Assembly: GCA_002408105.1 (NCBI GenBank)
Contig: DHQM01000154.1
Coordinates: 8,338-15,329, forward strand
Direction of reading: 5' to 3'
Length of the DNA stretch: 6,992 nt
Origin: Gammaproteobacteria bacterium UBA5338
Lineage (GTDB): Bacteria; Pseudomonadota; Gammaproteobacteria; Pseudomonadales; UBA5862
Shown: positions 1 through 6,099 of the stretch, one piece after another
Layout of the letters: each line of letters begins with the position of its first letter
Numbering within the stretch: the stretch's first letter is position 1
Program-made: the position numbers and the translations under genes
Notes under the pieces: generated by a model
The model's database searches: none
Seen by the model: the letters and a program-made list of their open reading frames with translations, nothing else
Told to the model about the DNA's origin: nothing

Positions 1-2
1 AT

Positions 3-143
3 GCCATGGATTGGCGCACCGCCGCACAGACCGGTTTCGCCGCCCCTTTGTTCGCCAAGGCAGCTGCGCCTGCCGCGGTTTTTGCACGAGCGCAGGTAGG
101 ACAGGACATCGGAATCTGGCCCGCCCGGCTTTGCATCCTGTAA
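3..143 (+). CDS. 3' end of an unidentified gene (partial)
   Basis: Frame 3 is open from the left edge to a TAA at 141-143. It would encode an Ala-rich tail of about 46 residues ending in GQDIGIWPARLCIL. The codons favour G or C at third positions, and the amino-acid content looks more protein-like than frame 2, which is Arg/Cys-rich, or frame 1, which stops at 97-99. No family is recognised and no motif is visible. The stop lies 53 bp before the sigma factor start, so the two could be co-transcribed. The minus strand is also open across this short stretch, so the call rests on composition alone. Confidence 0.35.
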   Translation, partial: AMDWRTAAQTGFAAPLFAKAAAPAAVFARAQVGQDIGIWPARLCIL

Positions 144-196
144 GTCCGGGCACCTATGATGGCGCGCGACAATGGACCACGGAGCATGCAGCCCAG

Positions 197-820
197 ATGA
201 CGCGCACAGATCACATGGATGAGGCTGGGTTCGGCCGGCTTCGGTCGGGCGACCCGGACGCTTTCGCCGAACTGGTGCGCAAGCACCAGCGGGCGTTGCT
301 GGCGGTGGCCTGCACCCTGCTTCCGAAACCAGAGGCTGAGGAAGCTGTTCAGGAGGCCTGGATTTCCGCCTACCGTGCCCTCCCAGCGTTCGAGGGCAGA
401 AGCTCGATCAAAACCTGGTTGACCCGCATCGTGATCAACCAGGCAAAAATGCGGTTGCGCAAAAACCGAAAGGCGCCCATTTCCGAGTCCAGCCTGCACG
501 CACCCCTTGACGACATGCCGCTTGCGGATCGGTTTTCAGGCGCCGGGCATTGGACGGAGCCACCGTCCAACTGGGGTTTCGATCGACCTGAGGATTTGCT
601 GCAGGAACAAGAGCTAAGGGAGTGTTTAGATAAAACGTTATTGAGCCTTCCGCAGGCGCAACGGCTTGCGGTTGAGCTGCGTGACCTGCAAGGCCACAGC
701 CTAGAAGACATTTGTAATCTTCTCGATGTTTCCGCATCCAATGTGCGCGTGTTGCTGCACCGGGGGCGGGCCAAGTTGTTTCTGCACGTTGAGCGTTTCG
801 AGGAGACCGGAGAATGCTGA
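197..820 (+). CDS. ECF (extracytoplasmic function) RNA polymerase sigma factor, RpoE-like
   Basis: This 207-residue cytoplasmic protein should direct core RNA polymerase to a small stress regulon. Region sigma-2 spans about residues 20-90, with the core-binding and -10-recognition stretch running from AEEAVQEAWISAYRALPAF to SSIKTWLTRIVIN. Region sigma-4 spans about residues 138-195 and ends in a helix-turn-helix (SLEDICNLLDVSASNVRVLLHRGRAKL as two parts, 168-179 and 180-194). The linker carries GHWTEPPSNWG (117-127), a pattern I associate with ECF proteins paired with small zinc-finger partners. There is no sigma-3 or region 1, as expected for ECF factors. The frame is open upstream to position 11, but that extension is Arg/Cys-rich and lacks sigma homology. 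ATG 197 is preferred: a GGAG at 181-184 lies somewhat far upstream (12 nt). ATG 215, giving 201 residues, is the alternative. It overlaps the next gene by 7 bp. Confidence 0.92.
   Translation: MTRTDHMDEAGFGRLRSGDPDAFAELVRKHQRALLAVACTLLPKPEAEEAVQEAWISAYRALPAFEGRSSIKTWLTRIVINQAKMRLRKNRKAPISESSLHAPLDDMPLADRFSGAGHWTEPPSNWGFDRPEDLLQEQELRECLDKTLLSLPQAQRLAVELRDLQGHSLEDICNLLDVSASNVRVLLHRGRAKLFLHVERFEETGEC
800..805 (+). promoter_or_regulatory. Ribosome binding site of the anti-sigma gene
   Basis: GAGGAG lies 8 nt before the ATG at 814, inside the end of the sigma factor gene. It fixes the start of the downstream gene and supports translational coupling of the pair. Confidence 0.75.
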
Positions 821-1056
821 GTTGCCGTGAATTTGTTGAACGCACCAGTGCCGACCCGAACCTGATTGATGGCCAGTCCAGTCAGCCCGGAGGTCTTTGG
901 TTTCATGCGCTCATCTGCCGCCATTGTCGGCGCTACAGGCGCCAATTGCGGTTGCTGGTTCAAGCGTTGCGCGGTCAGCGCCTGAAAGAACTCGAAGTCC
1001 CACTGGAGCCAGAGGCCGTCCAGGCCATCGTCGAACGCCTACAGGACCCAGTCTGA
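814..1056 (+). CDS. Small zinc-finger anti-sigma factor candidate (ZAS / zf-HC2 type)
   Basis: This 80-residue protein starts inside the last codons of the sigma gene (ATG 814, sigma stop 818-820), a coupling typical of sigma/anti-sigma pairs. It carries H31-x3-C35-x2-C38 (HALICRHC) plus an N-terminal Cys4. The 27-residue spacing from Cys4 to His31 resembles the Cys/His/Cys/Cys zinc site of ZAS anti-sigma factors such as RsrA. A basic helix follows (RRYRRQLRLL, about 39-48), then a short acidic C-terminal helix. No membrane segment is present, so it should be cytoplasmic and hold the sigma factor directly, perhaps releasing it on thiol oxidation or zinc loss. That mechanism is inference from the family. 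Homologues of this size are sometimes annotated only as zf-HC2 domain proteins. The sigma-binding role is supported mainly by position and the zinc motif. Confidence 0.82.
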   Translation: MLSCREFVERTSADPNLIDGQSSQPGGLWFHALICRHCRRYRRQLRLLVQALRGQRLKELEVPLEPEAVQAIVERLQDPV

Positions 1057-1085
1057 GCCCCCTTTCGGTGGCTACTGGCTACTAA

Positions 1086-2276
1086 CTAGAGGGAGCCGGG
1101 CCGGAAGCTGAATTCCAGGCCTGCTGTGGTGATGCGGTCTGGGTCGAGCTGGTCGATCAGCAACCGAAGCCGGGTGTGTCCCCTGCCCCAACCCAACTCG
1201 ACCGCATTGGTTTCCCATTGCCAGCCGGCCCACCCAGTCCAATTCCCTCTGTTCGTTTGGATCCCGAGCGATGGGAGCCTGACATCGTCGTACTGCTCGA
1301 AGGCTGCCAGGGCTGTCCAACCGGTCGTTAGACGCTGGCGAATCGTGGTGCGGAGCTGTATGGGGAGGTGCTGGGTGGCGTCCTTGTTGCTCTCCACACC
1401 CGACAGCAGCGGGCTGGTTTCGATGAACCCGTTTTCATCGAAGGTCAGGGTCGACGAAGTGACCAGGGCCCGCGTGTAGGGTGCATCCCGCCACCGAATG
1501 CGTGCCCCAAGGTCGCGCACATCCATGGTCCACAGGGTACCGGGGCGAGGCCGCCAAGAGAGCGACAGGTCGAATCCCGCGCCCCAACCTTCAGGCGGGT
1601 CCACCTTTCGGTCGAGCAGCAGATCCTGGTCGTAGCGGTAGTTGAGTCGGGCCGAACCCACATAGCTCGACGCTCCGGTTTCAATGGTGCCTCGCCCGCT
1701 GCCGTCAAGCAGGCCGGTGGCATGAAACAGCGACAGGCCCACCGCAAACTCTAGCGGACCGGCGACCAGCCTTGGAAATTGGATCCGCAGACCCTGGGCT
1801 TCCAGGTGGTGCACATCGATCCACAGGTCATAGGTTGCGTCGGTGCGCACGGGGAGGTCGTTTTTGTCACGGTAGAGCAACTCGATGGTATCCGGCGAGA
1901 ACCGGGCCATGTAGTCGTGCCGGAAAAAGAAACCAAGGCTCCAACTGGTGTTGGCAACGCCAACCTCAAGGTGCGCGAGCGACAGCATTCGGTCCTTGCC
2001 GTTGGGTGCCTGGGGCCCTTCCAGCTCGTTGAACAACTGGTGCAGAGGTTGGGGTCCACCGTACTGCAGTGTTCGGAGTGTTGAATACAGCCGCCAAGGG
2101 CCTGCGTCCGGGGTCGGGTCCGCAGAGGCAGCGAGAATGCCGCTCAGCAAAGCCACAGCCAGTGCGCGTGCGGTGAAACACAGCCGCTGCCTCCAGCGGG
2201 CGTTCCGGATGGGTCGGTGAATCGAGGTGGGTAGAGGGGGGTGCGTCCGGCCCTGGATTGCATGGGGGGTCCGCAT
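1086..2276 (-). CDS. Predicted outer-membrane beta-barrel protein of unknown function
   Basis: This is a 396-residue protein as called from ATG 2276. A hydrophobic stretch (RALAVALLSGILAASA, about 37-52) ending in ASA|DP looks like a Sec signal peptide. The mature part is rich in alternating, aromatic, strand-like segments separated by polar turns, for example WSLGFFFRHDY, LEFAVGLSLF, GFDLSLSWRPRPGTLWTMDVRDLGARIRW and WTGWAGWQWETNAVELGWG (each a short stretch). It ends AGLEFSFRPGSL, with an aromatic C-terminal strand but not a terminal Phe. This pattern fits an outer-membrane barrel; I recognise no specific family. The 36 residues before the hydrophobic core are Pro/His/Arg-rich and unusually long for a signal n-region, so the true start may be later (see the CTG at 2181-2183). 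It lies 92 bp after the lipoprotein gene on the same strand, with a hairpin between them, and converges with the anti-sigma gene, its stop being 29 bp away. Confidence 0.83.
   Translation of the reverse strand: MRTPHAIQGRTHPPLPTSIHRPIRNARWRQRLCFTARALAVALLSGILAASADPTPDAGPWRLYSTLRTLQYGGPQPLHQLFNELEGPQAPNGKDRMLSLAHLEVGVANTSWSLGFFFRHDYMARFSPDTIELLYRDKNDLPVRTDATYDLWIDVHHLEAQGLRIQFPRLVAGPLEFAVGLSLFHATGLLDGSGRGTIETGASSYVGSARLNYRYDQDLLLDRKVDPPEGWGAGFDLSLSWRPRPGTLWTMDVRDLGARIRWRDAPYTRALVTSSTLTFDENGFIETSPLLSGVESNKDATQHLPIQLRTTIRQRLTTGWTALAAFEQYDDVRLPSLGIQTNRGNWTGWAGWQWETNAVELGWGRGHTRLRLLIDQLDPDRITTAGLEFSFRPGSL
2181..2194 (-). promoter_or_regulatory. Possible alternative start (CTG) with strong Shine-Dalgarno for the barrel gene
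   Basis: On the minus strand GGAGG (2190-2194) lies 6 nt before an in-frame CTG (2181-2183). Starting there would give CFTARALAVALLSGILAASA after the initiator, which is a textbook-length signal peptide of about 21 residues. The ATG at 2276 has no visible ribosome binding site. No ATG, GTG or TTG occurs in frame between the two. CTG starts are rare, so this is a suggestion only. Confidence 0.33.
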
Positions 2277-2316
2277 GGGGTTTTCCGTCTGTGGATGGAG
2301 GTCAAGCGCAACACGA

Positions 2317-2346
2317 CCCCTCGGCCCAGAGGACCGGGCCGAGGGG
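2317..2346 (-). terminator. GC-rich hairpin terminator candidate after the lipoprotein gene
   Basis: Arms 2317-2327 (CCCCTCGGCCC) and 2336-2346 (GGGCCGAGGGG) are perfect 11-bp complements with an 8-nt loop. The structure begins 22 bp past the lipoprotein stop in the minus direction. The run after the stem there (TCGTGTTGCG) is only weakly T-rich, so termination may be partial. That would let some transcription pass into the barrel gene. Confidence 0.62.
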
Positions 2347-2368
2347 GGTGTTTCGGGCGGGCTAAACG

Positions 2369-4699
2369 CTAGTACAAGGACTCGAATGTGCCATCCACGT
2401 AGCGCACGAGCCCCATGTCGTCGACGTTGGCGTAGGCAATGCCATCCACTTGGATGTCGCCTTCCAGTTGGCCGCCATCATCGGTGGCCGAGAGCACCAC
2501 GCCATCCTGGTTGGTGATGGTCAGAGCAATCTCATCGGTTGCCCCGCTCGCGTCCCCTTCAAAGGCCAACTCGAGCATGTTGCCGTCCCAAGCAAGATCA
2601 AGCCCTGCCTCGGCGGCTTCAAGGCCAGTGCGCTCTGCGGAAAGCTGAACGGACACGGCGTCGCTGATGCCGGTCAGCACGGCACTGAAGCCCAGAGAGA
2701 AGCTGAGGTCAACGTAGTTGCTGGCGCTCTCATTGTCAGACCAGTCCTCGGTCTCCGAATCGGACCAGCTGGAGCCGTCCCAGGCGCCCATCCAGTTGCT
2801 GACCTGGGTGAACTCGGTGCCATTGCCGGCTGCGATCAGGCTGAAGGTGGCGTCGAAACTCTGCGCGCCCTGGGTGAATTCCCCCGACAGGCTAAAGCTC
2901 AGGCCATCGAATGAGACCACCGAGGTCCAGGTCTCCCCTTCCTCGAATCCGGACTGAGTGTTGGTGTAGTTCCAATCCCATTCTTCAGCAAGGGTTAGGC
3001 CGGTCAACTCGGCGCCAATGGAACCGGCAAAGGCCACGGGGCTCGCCACGCCCACCTCGGAAAGCACCACGTCGAGCGCCAGGTCCAAAGCGGCTTGACC
3101 TGATACTTCTCCCTCTTCAGCTTCTGAGGTCTGCCCCCAACTCCAACTCCCAGATTCGGAAACGTCCACCGAAGCCGTCAGGGTTCCGGTGTTGATCTCC
3201 AGTTCAGCGCCGGAGTTGCTGATGGACCCCGACAGGCCGAGGCTGAGCGCGCCTGCCGCATCCAATTGCCAAGAACCGGTCGAAGCTTCTGGATCGGTTT
3301 CTGTTTCTGTTTCGGTGAAGTTCAGGTCCAGGATACCGGTCAGATCAGTCTGGTTGTCGAAGCCATTGGCCGCGATGGTGCTGTCGACTGCAAGGGTGAC
3401 CGCCGCGGTGGTGACGGCAGCGCCAGGGAAGGGAGAGACGGTCACCACGACGCCGTTGGTCGCGGTGTGGCTGGTGAGGTTGGCGTCTTCCTGCAACGCT
3501 TCGAGCGTTTCCACCATGGCTTGCGCAGCCAACACAAGGGCTTCCATGGCGGCAGCGGTTTCGGCTTCGGTGGCGATCGCGGCCGCTTCGATCTGGCTCG
3601 CGAAGGCATTGGCCGCGCCGTCAAGCTCCAGCGACACCGATCCACCAATGTCTCGCAATGTATCGACCAAAGCCTTGGCCTGGGCCAGTTCGCCATCTGC
3701 CGCCGTCTCGCTGGGCGTGCCGGCATCCGGGGTGTCCGGCGTTTCGGTGGCCGCTGCGCCTGCGTCGGCGATGAGGTCTGCATCAACGTTCGCCAGAGCG
3801 CTCAGGTCCACATCCGCTGCATCCGGCTGGGCTTCCGTAGCGTCCAGCACCTCTTGTGCTGCAGCGAGGATTTCCTCCAACGAGGTGGTTCCAGCTGATC
3901 CCGTGTTGCCCGGGATGCCTCCGCTGCTCACATAGGTGTCGGCGAAGGTGTCCAGTGCGTCCTCAATGGACAGGCTTCCATCGTCGTCCTGGGTGGCTTC
4001 AATGATGGCACCGGCCAGAGCGTTGTACGCAACGGCGTCTGCACCCAGATCTGGATCGGTCAATGCCGCTGCTACCGCCGCTGGGTCCGTGATGTCGATG
4101 ACCGGTTGCTCCACCAAATCACCCATCAGACCGAACCGGTTGGCGGTTGCGCTGTTGGCGTCGGCGATGGCATCGGTGACCAGGAAATCTGTAAGGCTCG
4201 GGGCAGCTGCCAGGGTGTCAAGGGCCTGACGAGCGGCCACCTCGGTCAGAGGCGTGGGATTGACCGACAGTGTCTGCCCCCCTTCGGCAGCCGGAACCAG
4301 GGCGCTCAAACTGAATCCGCTGGCCGTAGCCACCGTGTAGTCATCGCCGTACGCCGTGGCACCGCAGCCGCTTGGCACGTCGCAGCGCATGGTGGTGCTG
4401 TCGTCGTCTGCTGGCGTCACGACCACGGCAACCGGACCTTCGTGGTCTGCAGGAAGTTGCAGGCTGTAGCTGCCCGAACTGTCCGTGGTGGTGGACCCGA
4501 GCGAAGAACTGGAGTCGATGGCGCCGCTTACAAGTGGGTAGGCAGTGACGACCGCCCCGACAAGAATGCCCTTGGAGGCCGTTCCCGTCAGCGAAGCGCC
4601 ACTACTGCCGCTTCCCCCGCTGCTGCCGTCTCCTCCGCAGGCCACCAGAATGGCAGCGGACGTCAAGACCGCGAGCAGTTTGGGTTGAAATGGATGCAT
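2369..4699 (-). CDS. Large acidic lipoprotein with carboxypeptidase-regulatory-like N-terminal domain; function unknown
   Basis: This 776-residue protein has a lipoprotein signal peptide: KLLAVLTSAAILVAC with lipobox LVAC and lipidated Cys21. A Gly/Ser linker follows (22-34). Residues 36-98 resemble a carboxypeptidase-regulatory/Ig-like fold (TGTASKGILVGAVVTAYPL, then TTTDSSGSYSLQL). C106 and C112 could form a disulfide. Residues 128-160 (LSALVPAAEG, NPTPLTEVAARQAL) match a pattern I recall from proteobacterial lipoproteins. Residues 270-405 are Ala/Glu-rich and probably helical. Residues 410-776 are strand-rich with Trp/acidic loops, ending RYVDGTFESLY. By hand count there are about 122 Asp/Glu against 9 Lys/Arg, so it is extremely acidic. 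An EF-hand-like loop lies at 236-247. The ATG at 4699 has AAGGA 8 nt upstream. The protein is probably anchored to the outer membrane and may work with the barrel protein encoded downstream. No enzymatic motif is seen. Confidence 0.92.
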   Translation of the reverse strand: MHPFQPKLLAVLTSAAILVACGGDGSSGGSGSSGASLTGTASKGILVGAVVTAYPLVSGAIDSSSSLGSTTTDSSGSYSLQLPADHEGPVAVVVTPADDDSTTMRCDVPSGCGATAYGDDYTVATASGFSLSALVPAAEGGQTLSVNPTPLTEVAARQALDTLAAAPSLTDFLVTDAIADANSATANRFGLMGDLVEQPVIDITDPAAVAAALTDPDLGADAVAYNALAGAIIEATQDDDGSLSIEDALDTFADTYVSSGGIPGNTGSAGTTSLEEILAAAQEVLDATEAQPDAADVDLSALANVDADLIADAGAAATETPDTPDAGTPSETAADGELAQAKALVDTLRDIGGSVSLELDGAANAFASQIEAAAIATEAETAAAMEALVLAAQAMVETLEALQEDANLTSHTATNGVVVTVSPFPGAAVTTAAVTLAVDSTIAANGFDNQTDLTGILDLNFTETETETDPEASTGSWQLDAAGALSLGLSGSISNSGAELEINTGTLTASVDVSESGSWSWGQTSEAEEGEVSGQAALDLALDVVLSEVGVASPVAFAGSIGAELTGLTLAEEWDWNYTNTQSGFEEGETWTSVVSFDGLSFSLSGEFTQGAQSFDATFSLIAAGNGTEFTQVSNWMGAWDGSSWSDSETEDWSDNESASNYVDLSFSLGFSAVLTGISDAVSVQLSAERTGLEAAEAGLDLAWDGNMLELAFEGDASGATDEIALTITNQDGVVLSATDDGGQLEGDIQVDGIAYANVDDMGLVRYVDGTFESLY
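3296..3315 (-). repeat. Short hexamer tandem repeat inside the lipoprotein gene
   Basis: Three near-identical hexamers (GAAACA, GAAACA, GAAACC on the minus strand) encode the TETETET stretch at about residues 462-468. As a multiple of three, copy changes would keep the frame. It is minor and may simply reflect acidic codon use. Confidence 0.5.
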
Positions 4700-4924
4700 C
4701 GCAAAAATCCTTGTGGTGGATAAGGGTAAACTGAAACCGCACAGGGCTCCCGATTAAAAGTAGTCCAGCCTCCTGGCTCCGCAATGACCCTTCCCCGTGA
4801 TGGTGCCGGAGCGTGCGCCCGGCATCGGCAAGCAGCGCTGGCCCCGCACGCCCATGGCGGACGCTGAATGGCTGCGCTTGCGCTGCGTGCGGTCAGTGCA
4901 GTGGCTGCATCCCAACTCCTTAAC
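4700..4924. other. Intergenic region between GAPDH and the lipoprotein gene
   Basis: It must hold the end of the GAPDH transcript and the lipoprotein promoter if the latter is independent. A TTTAAT-like -10 hexamer lies at 4753-4758 on the minus strand, but no well-spaced -35 is seen. Arms CCGCACGC (4844-4851) and GCGTGCGG (4885-4892) are complementary with a 33-nt loop and no T-run, so this is a poor terminator. No convincing gene is present. Confidence 0.5.
4708..4712 (-). promoter_or_regulatory. Ribosome binding site of the lipoprotein gene
   Basis: AAGGA on the minus strand lies 8 nt before ATG 4697-4699. Together with the lipobox signal peptide it fixes the start. Confidence 0.75.
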
Positions 4925-5923
4925 TCACCAAGCGTCGATCAGGGTCGCAATGTCCAGCATGCGGTTGGTGAAACCCCATTCGTTGTCATACCAGCTGAGC
5001 ACTTTGCATTGTCGGCCAACCGATTGGGTGTGGGGGGCGGCAAGCGTCGAGGACGCGGGGGTGTGGTTGAAGTCGACCGACACCAAGGGCATGTCGCAGT
5101 AATTGAGCACACCGCGCAGCTCGTTTTCTGCGGCTTGTTTCAGGTGTTCGTTGATTGCTTCTGGAGTGGTGTCTTGTGCTGCGGTGAAGTGGAAGTCGAC
5201 CACGGACACATTGATGGTTGGCACCCGCAGCGCCATTCCGGTGAGCTTGCCCTGCAACTCCGGTAGCACCAGTCCAACTGCACCTGTGGCGCCGGTCTTG
5301 CTTGGAATGATGGATTGGGTTGCAGAGCGGGCGCGGTAGAGGTCTTTGTGCTGCTTGTCGATCAGATTTTGGTCGTTGGTGTAGGCGTGTACGGTGGTCA
5401 TGATGCCCCGCTCGATTCCCACTGCCTCGTTCAACACCTTGGCAATCGGAGCCAAACAATTGGTGGTGCAGGACGCGTTCGACAGGATGCGCTGGCTCGG
5501 GTCCAGTTGACTGTGGTTGACGCCGTACACCACAGTGAGGTCGGCTTCGGCCATTGGATAGCTGATGAGCACCCGCTTTGCCCCAGCGTTCAGGTGGGCT
5601 TGGTTGCGCGCCCTGGTCTTGAACTTGCCGCTGCACTCGAGCACGAGATCAATGCCGAGTGCTTCCCATGGCAATTGGGTCGGGTCGCTTTCGGCGATGA
5701 GTTGGATTCGGCGCCCATCCACCCGCAGTGCGTCTTCCTCCAGCGCAACCTCGCCCGGGAAGCGTCCATGGGTCGAGTCGACCCGGGTGAGGTGTGCGAG
5801 TGCTTCGAAACTCGCCAGGTCGTTGATGGCGACCACTTCCAAAGTGTCAGCCAGGCCCCGCTCATGAATGGCCCACACCAAACACCGCCCAATTCTTCCA
5901 TATCCGTTGATCGCAATGCGCAT
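4925..5923 (-). CDS. gap: Glyceraldehyde-3-phosphate dehydrogenase, type I
   Basis: This 332-residue cytoplasmic enzyme oxidises glyceraldehyde 3-phosphate to 1,3-bisphosphoglycerate with NAD and phosphate, in glycolysis or gluconeogenesis. The Rossmann motif NGYGRIGR is at 6-13. VAINDL carries Asp35, which favours NAD over NADP. The active site is SNASCTTNC with catalytic Cys152, paired with His179 (TTVHAYTND). The phosphate and substrate region SKTGATGAV (208-216), Arg233 in ALRVPT, and NEWGF (314-318) are intact, and the length is normal. The two S-loop positions that are often Leu-Pro in NAD enzymes are Lys190-Gln191 here. ATG 5923 is chosen because AGGAG lies 6 nt upstream; the frame extends to 6031, but those residues are not GAPDH-like. 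Erythrose-4-phosphate dehydrogenase is less likely because HAYTND and the LSWYDNEWG end fit GAPDH. No pgk, tkt or fba neighbours are present. Confidence 0.95.
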   Translation of the reverse strand: MRIAINGYGRIGRCLVWAIHERGLADTLEVVAINDLASFEALAHLTRVDSTHGRFPGEVALEEDALRVDGRRIQLIAESDPTQLPWEALGIDLVLECSGKFKTRARNQAHLNAGAKRVLISYPMAEADLTVVYGVNHSQLDPSQRILSNASCTTNCLAPIAKVLNEAVGIERGIMTTVHAYTNDQNLIDKQHKDLYRARSATQSIIPSKTGATGAVGLVLPELQGKLTGMALRVPTINVSVVDFHFTAAQDTTPEAINEHLKQAAENELRGVLNYCDMPLVSVDFNHTPASSTLAAPHTQSVGRQCKVLSWYDNEWGFTNRMLDIATLIDAW

Positions 5924-5929
5924 GGTCGT

Positions 5930-5934
5930 CTCCT
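5930..5934 (-). promoter_or_regulatory. Ribosome binding site of gap
   Basis: AGGAG on the minus strand lies 6 nt before ATG 5921-5923. It decides the start over the longer open frame reaching 6031. Confidence 0.8.
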
Positions 5935-5962
5935 GCAATTGCTGACTGTGCCGAAGAGGGGC

Positions 5963-6005
5963 ACGGACCGCGGGCACAAGTCCCATGGTCCGTAGCCGTT
6001 GGACC
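5963..6005 (-). other. Competing inverted repeats in the gap leader
   Basis: Arm 5963-5969 (ACGGACC) is the perfect complement of 5987-5993 (GGTCCGT), with a 17-nt loop. The core of the latter, 5987-5991 (GGTCC), also pairs with 6001-6005 (GGACC) across a 9-nt loop. The two hairpins exclude each other. They lie 40-80 nt upstream of the gap start, where an mRNA leader could fold. No T-run or known riboswitch consensus is recognised. Confidence 0.3.
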
Positions 6006-6085
6006 CTGATTGCAAGCAACGGTTTTGCCAATCGACACGCGGTTGTGACCTGCCACCGTTGTTTCGCTCAACGAGGGCTCAATCT

Positions 6086-6099
6086 TTGACCTGGATCAG
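6086..6099. promoter_or_regulatory. FNR/CRP-family-like operator candidate
   Basis: TTGACCTGGATCAG matches the FNR/ANR dyad TTGAT-N4-ATCAA at 8 of 10 positions. It coincides with the proposed TTG start of the CbiM-like gene, so a normal -41.5 activation of that gene would put the transcript start inside its coding region. It could instead serve gap on the other strand, or be chance. Confidence 0.28.

Noticed and set aside
11..196. N-terminal extension of the sigma factor frame
   Set aside because: It is Arg/Cys-rich and unlike any sigma factor, and another frame here looks more like the tail of a preceding gene.
3189..3935. Long plus-strand open frame (248 codons) opposite the lipoprotein gene
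   Set aside because: It is a Ser/Ala/Val-rich shadow of the lipoprotein gene, with no ribosome binding site or domain.
4844..4892. Inverted repeat after gap as a terminator
   Set aside because: The 8-bp arms are separated by 33 nt and followed by no T-run.
5924..6031. N-terminal extension of the GAPDH frame
   Set aside because: GAPDH homology starts exactly at the ATG at 5923 with a good ribosome binding site. The extension overlaps the leader repeats.
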